From the NCBI GenBank assembly GCA_958449275.1, contig CAUDHE010000006.1, positions 1-42,659 of the forward strand: a stretch of 42,659 bases of DNA, written 5' to 3'. Position 1 is the stretch's first letter, and the number at the start of each line of letters is the position of its first letter. Positions 37,594-42,659 of the stretch are shown here, piece after piece. The notes under the pieces were generated by a model. That model was given only the letters and a program-made list of their open reading frames with translations. It did no database searches and was not told where the DNA came from. Source of the DNA: an uncultured Alistipes sp. GTDB lineage: Bacteria > Bacteroidota > Bacteroidia > Bacteroidales > Rikenellaceae. Both the position numbers and the translations under genes were made by a program.

Positions 37594-38190
37594 TTAGAAT
37601 GTGTATACCAGATTTATGGCCGCCTTGGTGGGTCCCACGTAATGATGCGGACGATCCTCGGCCAGCTTGCTGCCGCACACGGCGCAGGGATAGCTGTCGA
37701 AGCGGGTATAGATGTAACCCGCGCCTATCTCCGCCTCGAGATTCCAGTGCCTGCCCAGAATCCATGCATAGCCGTAAGCCACGCCCGCTCCCGCGAACCA
37801 ACCTTGGTAGCGACGGTCGGAGAGTTTTGAAAAATCGGTCCCGAGGAACTTGATACCGTTCTTCAGACCGCCGATGTTGTACTGCCCGCCGAGCAGATGT
37901 GCACCCACGAAGTGACGCGCGAAACGCTCGCAGAACCAATAACGAGCCTCGGGCTGCACGAGCCAGTGTTTCCATTTGCGATCGTGCGACAAGGTCCAAC
38001 CGTTGTAGTTGGCCGAAGCATCCAGCGTCCAGCGCGGAGCAAGACCGATTTCGACTCCCGCATTGACCGTAAAGGCCGCCGCATCGTAAAGCAGATTCGT
38101 CTTAACCGCCGCTTTCTGGGCACGGGCACCCGCACACCAAAGCAACATGCACAAAAACAGAATTACTTTGTTTCCGACATTCATTTTCAT
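37594..38190 (-). CDS. DUF3575 outer-membrane-barrel-like protein, operon 1
   Basis: A 198-residue protein with a signal peptide (about residues 1-24, CAGARAQ) and a DUF3575 domain: alternating strands such as KTNLLYDAAAFTVNAGVEI, KWKHWLVQPEARYWFCE and GVAYGYAWILGRHWNLEAEIG, ending INLVYTF with a terminal Phe as in small outer-membrane barrels. A Cys-X-X-Cys pair (CAVCGSK) lies near the C-terminus. It is the first gene of the operon, with a consensus promoter about 150 bp upstream. The plus-strand operon has a paralogue of almost the same length. Its role in fimbria assembly is unproven; the family regularly precedes DUF3868 and fimbrillin genes. Confidence 0.88.
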   Translation of the reverse strand: MKMNVGNKVILFLCMLLWCAGARAQKAAVKTNLLYDAAAFTVNAGVEIGLAPRWTLDASANYNGWTLSHDRKWKHWLVQPEARYWFCERFARHFVGAHLLGGQYNIGGLKNGIKFLGTDFSKLSDRRYQGWFAGAGVAYGYAWILGRHWNLEAEIGAGYIYTRFDSYPCAVCGSKLAEDRPHHYVGPTKAAINLVYTF

Positions 38191-38340
38191 TTTATGTCCG
38201 TATTTAACCTTAAATAGCTGATATTACCATCAAAAATGCGCACGAACCCTCTGTCGAAACCCCGATACGCACCCCTCAATTTCCCTTTAGGCATATCGTA
38301 TTCCACACCTCTCCGCAATGGAGCTACTCGAATACGAGCG

Positions 38341-38371
38341 CAAATATAACCACATTCTCAAAAATCGCAAA
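38341..38371 (-). promoter_or_regulatory. Promoter of fimbrial operon 1
   Basis: On the minus strand, TTTG (38368-38371), a spacer of exactly 19 bp and TATATTTG (38341-38348) match the consensus in full. The start near 38334 gives a leader of about 145 nt before the DUF3575 ATG. Confidence 0.82.
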
Positions 38372-38401
38372 GAAAAATAATGATTATTTTCTCCGAAAAA
38401 T

Positions 38402-38411
38402 CCCCCCCCCC
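38402..38411 (-). repeat. G10 tract upstream of operon 1 promoter
   Basis: Ten G on the minus strand lie 30 bp upstream of the -33 element. It is outside the core promoter, so a length change could only act through an upstream activator site or DNA geometry. Confidence 0.7.
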
Positions 38412-38878
38412 TCACGCAATACGCTGATAAAAAGCATATTGCACAGAAAAATAATTGCATGAGAAAATGTGATCCGAATCGTCATCGGCCATGAATTCGA
38501 GGTTATTTTTGGTCCACAACAGAATCGCTTGCAAATCAGATGCCGCCGCATCGGCCTCAACCGATATAAAACACTGTAATCAAACATTTTATCATCCACC
38601 AACCGCGACGAACCTAAAAAAATCCCGTTTCGGAAAATTTCGAAACCTTCCGACACTCCGAAAAAACTCGTTCGCGGCGACCGACGACGGCTCACATGAC
38701 AAATTCCAACCGCGAACCGAAAATTGAAAATCGAAAAAACCGTAAAAACGCCGAAAGAGAGCATTCCGACGACGATACGGCACGATTCGATGCAAACGAC
38801 TGCTTATGTCCGACGAGTCGAAAAAAGAGAGACCGAGAAATAAATTTTTAAAAATTAACGAAAAAACATTCGTTTTTT

Positions 38879-38911
38879 CTTGGAAGGGGGGGGGGATTTT
38901 ACATATCTTTG
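38879..38911 (+). promoter_or_regulatory. Probable phase-variable promoter of fimbrial operon 2
   Basis: TATCTTTG (38904-38911) is an exact -7 match. The best -33 element is CTTG (38879-38882), and most of the 21-bp spacer is a G10 run (38886-38895). Eight G would give the usual 19-bp spacing. There is no other TAnnTTTG on the plus strand between here and the first gene at 39274, so this is the only candidate start for the operon. A T/A-rich stretch lies just upstream. Confidence 0.75.
38886..38895 (+). repeat. G10 slippage tract in promoter spacer
   Basis: Ten G lie between the -33 and -7 elements of the operon 2 promoter. Each base gained or lost shifts the spacing by one. Confidence 0.88.
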
Positions 38912-39090
38912 TAACGCTTGTTCCGAAAAGGCGATTTAATAAATCTAAAAGAGTCAGCGTAATAGAATCGTAAACAAAGACAATAAGTCAAAGCGACATC
39001 TCGATCTCGAAACACCGCAATCGAGCCGCGTTCCCGAATTTACGTTACGAATCATAAGAGACCTGCCGAAACACGAAACAACACACAATT

Positions 39091-39129
39091 TGCTTTCCGC
39101 CGATTCCGACCGCGGAAAGCAGGATTTTT
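39091..39129 (+). terminator. Possible attenuator hairpin in operon 2 leader
   Basis: A perfect 10-bp stem (TGCTTTCCGC / GCGGAAAGCA) with an 11-nt loop is followed three bases later by five T. It lies about 170 nt after the predicted transcript start and 145 nt before the first gene, so it could stop transcripts early. No antiterminator pairing was worked out. Confidence 0.5.
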
Positions 39130-39273
39130 ACGAGGGAATAACCGAAAAACAACGAACCGACGGCACATGCCGCCCACTGTATATAAATATTATGTATGCG
39201 GCGAAGCGTGCGTAAGCGTGACCGAAGAAGATACCGTACACTGCAAACACAAATAAGATTAAAATACAAACGA

Positions 39274-39861
39274 ATGATGAAACGAACGATTTTTCTTCTG
39301 ATGATAGTCGCGACCTGCGCATTCCGTTCGGAGGTGAAGGCGCAAGACGTGGCGATAAAGACGAACATCCTTTCGGACGCCTTCATGAACGTCAATCTCG
39401 GCATCGAAGCGGGAGTGGCTCGGCACTGGTCGATCGACCTGAGCGGAGATTTCAACGTATGGGATCTGTCGCGCGGCCGAAAACGTAAACACTGGCTCGT
39501 GCAGCCCGAAGCGCGCTACTGGTTGTGCGAAGCCCTCGGAGGCCACTTCTTCGGTCTGCACGCGATCGCGGGACAATACAACATCGGACATTTAGACACC
39601 GATTTCAAATTCCTCGGCACCGACTTCGGCAAATTCAAGGACAGTCGTTACCAAGGATGGGCCGGCGGCCTCGGCGTCGCCTACGGTTACGCCTGGCTGC
39701 TCGGCAGGCACTGGAGTCTCGAAGGAGAGATAGGCGCAGGCTGGATACGCGCCGAATACGACAAATTCGAGTGCGAGGGCTGCGGCCGTCGCGTAGGAAA
39801 AGGCCGCCACGACTATTTCGGGCCCACCAAGGCTGCCGTAAATCTGGTATACGTATTCTGA
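39274..39861 (+). CDS. DUF3575 outer-membrane-barrel-like protein, operon 2
   Basis: A 195-residue paralogue of the operon 1 DUF3575 protein. Shared segments include KHWLVQPEARYW, GQYNIG, FKFLGTDF and GVAYGYAW, with the ending VNLVYVF. The start at 39274 (MMKRTIFLLMIVATCAF) gives a proper signal peptide cleaved near KAQ; the in-frame ATG at 39196 adds an unlikely basic extension. A Cys-X-X-Cys (CEGCGRR) occupies the same place as CAVCGSK in the paralogue. It is the first gene of the plus-strand fimbrial operon, with a leader of about 355 nt. Confidence 0.88.
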   Translation: MMKRTIFLLMIVATCAFRSEVKAQDVAIKTNILSDAFMNVNLGIEAGVARHWSIDLSGDFNVWDLSRGRKRKHWLVQPEARYWLCEALGGHFFGLHAIAGQYNIGHLDTDFKFLGTDFGKFKDSRYQGWAGGLGVAYGYAWLLGRHWSLEGEIGAGWIRAEYDKFECEGCGRRVGKGRHDYFGPTKAAVNLVYVF

Positions 39862-39890
39862 TCGTCAACAAGCTAACACATTTATATAAT

Positions 39891-41306
39891 ATGAGATTAC
39901 ACAAACTGTGCGCAGTCGTCGCAGCGCTCGCCGTCGCATTGTCGGCTCCCGCTCGATCGCAAACCGACGACTCGCGCGTAAAGGCTCTCAAAGTGGAGCG
40001 CTCGGAGAACAATCTCTTCGTTACGATGGATTTGGATGCGTCGAATCTGAAACTCGACGCCGACGCCGAAATGATCTATACCCCCGTCATCACCTGCGAC
40101 GGAAAACGGACGGAACTGCCGTGCGTGGTCGTAGCTGGACGAAACAGACACATACAGAACCTTCGCCACGGCAAATTCGCCGCCGATGCCACGCTCAGCC
40201 GCACGGGCAAGGTCATCGGCTACTCGGCCAAAGTGCCCTATGAAGCATGGATGGAGTCGGCGCGCCTGGTTATGGCTGAAGAGTTGCGCGGATGCGGTGC
40301 CGTACCTGTCCGATCGGCCGTAAGCAATCTGGCCGCGATCTGTTTCTCGCCCGACCGCTTCGCCCCCGCATACGTATTCATCACACCCGAAGCGGAGTTG
40401 ATTAAGACCCGCGAGGCCCGAGGTTCGGCCTACATAGATTTCGAGGTCAACAGAACAGAAATCAATCCCGCCTATCGCCGCAACCCCGAAGAACTGCAAA
40501 AGATACGCGAAACGATCGACATAATCCGCAACGACACCGACACGCGCATCGTAGCCGTGACGATCGAGGGCTTCGCATCGCCCGAAGGTCCCTATGCCGA
40601 CAACGAACGTCTGGCCGAAGGACGCACCGACGCACTGCGCAATTACGTGCGCGGACTCTACACGTTCGATCCCTCCATCATGCGTTCGTCGTGGGTAGCC
40701 GAAAACTGGGCGGGACTGCGCAAATACGTGGCCGCATCCGACATGACCGACAAGGAAGGCATGTTGGCCGTCATCGACAATGCCGACCTCGAACCCGACG
40801 CCCGCGAATGGAGACTCAAGAGCCTCTACCCCGAGCAATACCGGTTCCTGCTCGACAACGTATACCCCGCACTCCGCAACTCTGACTACATGGTAGAGTA
40901 TGTCGTACGGTCATACACCGACACGGAAGAGATCAAGGCCGTGATGAAGAGCGCACCTCAGAAGCTCAGCCTTCGCGAGATGTATGCGGTGGCACAAAGC
41001 CTCGAGAAAGGTTCGGACGAATATCGCGAAGTGTTCGAAATCGCCGTGCGAATGTATCCCGACGACCCTGCGGCCAACCTCAATGCCGCCAACATAGCGC
41101 TCGGACGCAACGAACTCGACCGCGCGGCAAGTTACCTGGCCAAAGCGGGCGACTCGCCCGAAGCCGACTACGCACGCGGAATACATGCGGCCAAGAACGG
41201 CGATTACGCCCGTGCCGTACATCTGTTCGGCGATGCCGCGACCCGCGGCGTGGAGCAGGCGGCCGATGCCGCGGCACAGTTGCGCGAACTCGGCCTGATC
41301 GAATAA
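39891..41306 (+). CDS. DUF3868/OmpA-like fimbrial accessory protein, operon 2
   Basis: A 471-residue paralogue of the operon 1 protein. The start at 39891 (MRLHKLCAVV) gives a signal peptide ending near PARSQ. A DUF3868 domain (ENNLFVTMDLDASNLKLDADA, about 40-190) precedes an OmpA-like domain with GFASPEGPYADNERLAEGRT (about residue 225) and a TPR-like tail (FEIAVRMYPDDPAANLNAAN). It is predicted to be periplasmic and peptidoglycan-linked. It follows the DUF3575 gene by 29 bp and precedes the fimbrillin by 42 bp. Confidence 0.88.
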   Translation: MRLHKLCAVVAALAVALSAPARSQTDDSRVKALKVERSENNLFVTMDLDASNLKLDADAEMIYTPVITCDGKRTELPCVVVAGRNRHIQNLRHGKFAADATLSRTGKVIGYSAKVPYEAWMESARLVMAEELRGCGAVPVRSAVSNLAAICFSPDRFAPAYVFITPEAELIKTREARGSAYIDFEVNRTEINPAYRRNPEELQKIRETIDIIRNDTDTRIVAVTIEGFASPEGPYADNERLAEGRTDALRNYVRGLYTFDPSIMRSSWVAENWAGLRKYVAASDMTDKEGMLAVIDNADLEPDAREWRLKSLYPEQYRFLLDNVYPALRNSDYMVEYVVRSYTDTEEIKAVMKSAPQKLSLREMYAVAQSLEKGSDEYREVFEIAVRMYPDDPAANLNAANIALGRNELDRAASYLAKAGDSPEADYARGIHAAKNGDYARAVHLFGDAATRGVEQAADAAAQLRELGLIE

Positions 41307-41348
41307 TCATGCGAAAAATTGTTTCAACAATCCTTAATATTAAACTCT

Positions 41349-42659
41349 ATGAAAAAAGGTAATTTCTATTTGGGCGCATTCGTCGCATTGGCAATGGGCG
41401 CGCTCGCAGGCTGCTCGAAAGACGACGGCGAAACGGCGAAAGTCACACCCGACATGACCACGTCGTTCGCCAACATCAGCATCGTGATGCCCGATCACGC
41501 AGGGACCCGTGCCGACGCAGCATACGAGTACGGAAGCGAAGGCGAAAATAAGATCGACGAATTGTTGCTGGTATTCTACGATGCGCAGGGAAACGTGGTA
41601 GGAAGCTCTACCCGCGAAAACATCAACGGGAACAAGCAACCCGACGGTAATTCGATAGCGACCATCTACTCGAACACGGTAGAGATCAAACTCAACGAGG
41701 GCGCCAATATGCCCGCATCGGTCATGGCCTACGTAAACCCCGCCAATAAGACGTCGCAGAACGATTGTCTGGATCGCGTTCGCACCCTTACCCGCGAAAA
41801 AGGTCAATTACATAACAACGGAAGTCATTTTCTGATGAACAACTCGGGACATTATGAAAGCGGCGTATACACAATTGCAAGCAAGGTGAATCCCGAATTC
41901 ATATATGCTACTGCCGAAGAGGCCGAAGCCTCGGCTTCGAAAGCTGCCGAAATTTACGTGGAGCGCGTAGCCGCCAAAGTAAAGGTAGCGATGAATCCCA
42001 ACCCTGCAATCAAAGAACCGGAAGTAACAGATCCCGAAGGAGCGAAAAGCTATTCGCTCAAATTCGTTCCCGAGTCATGGGCTTTGACCGCGACCGCAAG
42101 AACGACCATGCTGCTGAAGAACCTGAATGCAAGCACGGCCGACCTCAATTCGGCATTCGAAAACGATGCGACTTGGATCACGCCCGCAACCGCCCCCTAC
42201 CGTACATTCTGGGCACGTTCCTTCGGCTACGGAGTAACGGGTGTTCCGGGATCCGAAGAGATTAAATTCCCCGCCGCGGGAAATGAGTCGGGTAACTATC
42301 TTCTCGACTACATAACCTATGACAGCGAAGATTATCAGAGCCTGCAAAACGGTGACGCATACGTATCGATGAACGATACCGAAGCGGTATACATACCAGA
42401 GAACACCATGCGCGGTGAGAGATTCGCCAATCCCGACTTATATCCCAATCCCTACGCATCGGTAACCAGCGCCGTCATAAAGGGACACTATGAGGTGACG
42501 GGTGACGACGCGGCAAAATTCACCGACGGTTTCTATCTCCGCATGTACAACAAGGTAGAAGGTGACGAGACGAAGCAGGTCTATGCCATCTATGACGAAG
42601 CCGAGCTCAAAGCAGCCATGCTGGAAAAGCAGCCCTATTTCAGAGTCAATGCCGATAAC
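41349..42659 (+). CDS. Major fimbrillin (Mfa1-like) of operon 2, partial
   Basis: The first 437 codons of a fimbrillin lipoprotein that continues past the window. The signal peptide is MKKGNFYLGAFVALAMGALA with lipobox Cys22 (LAGC). After a strand (FANISIVMPD) comes a likely processing Arg54 (AGTRADA), then the typical second start KIDELLLVFYDAQGNVVGSS, later AAKVKVAMN, LKFVPESWALTATARTT and WITPATAPYRTFWARSFGYG. The organisation matches Mfa1/P. gingivalis-type shaft subunits. Unlike its operon 1 counterpart it has no homopolymer near the start, so here control would lie at the promoter. Anchor and tip genes presumably follow outside the window. Confidence 0.88.
   Translation, partial: MKKGNFYLGAFVALAMGALAGCSKDDGETAKVTPDMTTSFANISIVMPDHAGTRADAAYEYGSEGENKIDELLLVFYDAQGNVVGSSTRENINGNKQPDGNSIATIYSNTVEIKLNEGANMPASVMAYVNPANKTSQNDCLDRVRTLTREKGQLHNNGSHFLMNNSGHYESGVYTIASKVNPEFIYATAEEAEASASKAAEIYVERVAAKVKVAMNPNPAIKEPEVTDPEGAKSYSLKFVPESWALTATARTTMLLKNLNASTADLNSAFENDATWITPATAPYRTFWARSFGYGVTGVPGSEEIKFPAAGNESGNYLLDYITYDSEDYQSLQNGDAYVSMNDTEAVYIPENTMRGERFANPDLYPNPYASVTSAVIKGHYEVTGDDAAKFTDGFYLRMYNKVEGDETKQVYAIYDEAELKAAMLEKQPYFRVNADN

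Larger units (their letters stand above)
38191..39273. other. Divergent control region between two fimbrial operons
   Basis: This 1.08-kb AT-rich stretch has no convincing gene. It holds a consensus minus-strand promoter (38341-38371), a C10 tract (38402-38411), a plus-strand promoter with a G10 spacer (38879-38911), and a long plus-strand leader with a terminator-like hairpin (39091-39129). Between 38412 and 38820 I recognise nothing specific. Confidence 0.75.

Noticed and set aside
38402..38411. Reading this G tract as a promoter spacer like the one at 38886-38895
   Set aside because: No TAnnTTTG box follows at 19-22 bp from any -33-like sequence on the minus strand; the real -7 box is 54 bp further on with its own -33 element.
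38384..38764. Possible 126-codon gene on the minus strand in the fimbrial control region
   Set aside because: It runs across the C10 tract and the upstream region of a good promoter, has no start signal or recognisable domain, and looks like chance in AT-rich DNA.
38191..39273. Invertible segment between the two fimbrial operons
   Set aside because: I found no inverted repeat pair of useful length flanking either promoter; control by homopolymer length explains the region better.

Overview
The window is a 42.7-kb piece of a GC-rich Bacteroidales chromosome. The signs are SusC/SusD outer-membrane pairs, Mfa/Fim-type (type V) fimbrial operons with DUF3575 and DUF3868 genes, a TamB/ExbB/ExbD/TonB operon and promoters of the TTTG-N19-TAnnTTTG class. 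An Alistipes-like member of the Rikenellaceae fits the base composition and protein style, but that is inference. I see no rRNA, tRNA or CRISPR array.

Layout. (1) 1-7545: a 1.8-kb segment bounded by 38-bp inverted repeats (1-38 and 1764-1801) that carries its own tyrosine recombinase and an outward-facing promoter. It abuts a SusC/SusD/surface-lipoprotein operon (1815-7493). In the present orientation the promoter points out of the left edge of the window, so the operon looks OFF. (2) 7785-28885: mostly chromosomal housekeeping genes. These are a TPR protein, tadA, aspS, clpC, a secreted double-retropepsin protein, a GH78 alpha-L-rhamnosidase lipoprotein, the glycogen branching enzyme glgB, a five-gene minus-strand envelope operon (TamB, TolQ/ExbB, ExbD, TonB, DUF1573) and tsaD. 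(3) 28910-42659: two divergent, paralogous fimbrial operons facing away from a 1.08-kb control region. The minus-strand operon reads DUF3575, DUF3868/OmpA-like, major fimbrillin, FimB/Mfa2 anchor, minor fimbrillin, large tip protein. The plus-strand operon reads DUF3575, DUF3868/OmpA-like, fimbrillin, and the last of these runs off the window.

The main discovery is how much ON/OFF switching machinery sits on the surface-structure genes. Besides the invertible promoter there are four long G/C homopolymers, all at surface loci. A C10 tract near the start of the major fimbrillin gene puts its lipoprotein signal peptide out of frame, and 9 C would restore it. A G10 tract lies inside the -33/-7 spacer of the plus-strand fimbrial promoter, making it 21 bp where 19 bp would be usual. 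A third G10 tract lies just upstream of the minus-strand fimbrial promoter. A G9 tract lies in frame inside the SusCD-linked lipoprotein gene. Together these suggest a cell that switches a nutrient-uptake or surface-protein system by DNA inversion and two fimbriae by strand slippage, one at translation and one at transcription initiation. A terminator-like hairpin in the long leader of the plus-strand fimbrial operon may add a further control point.
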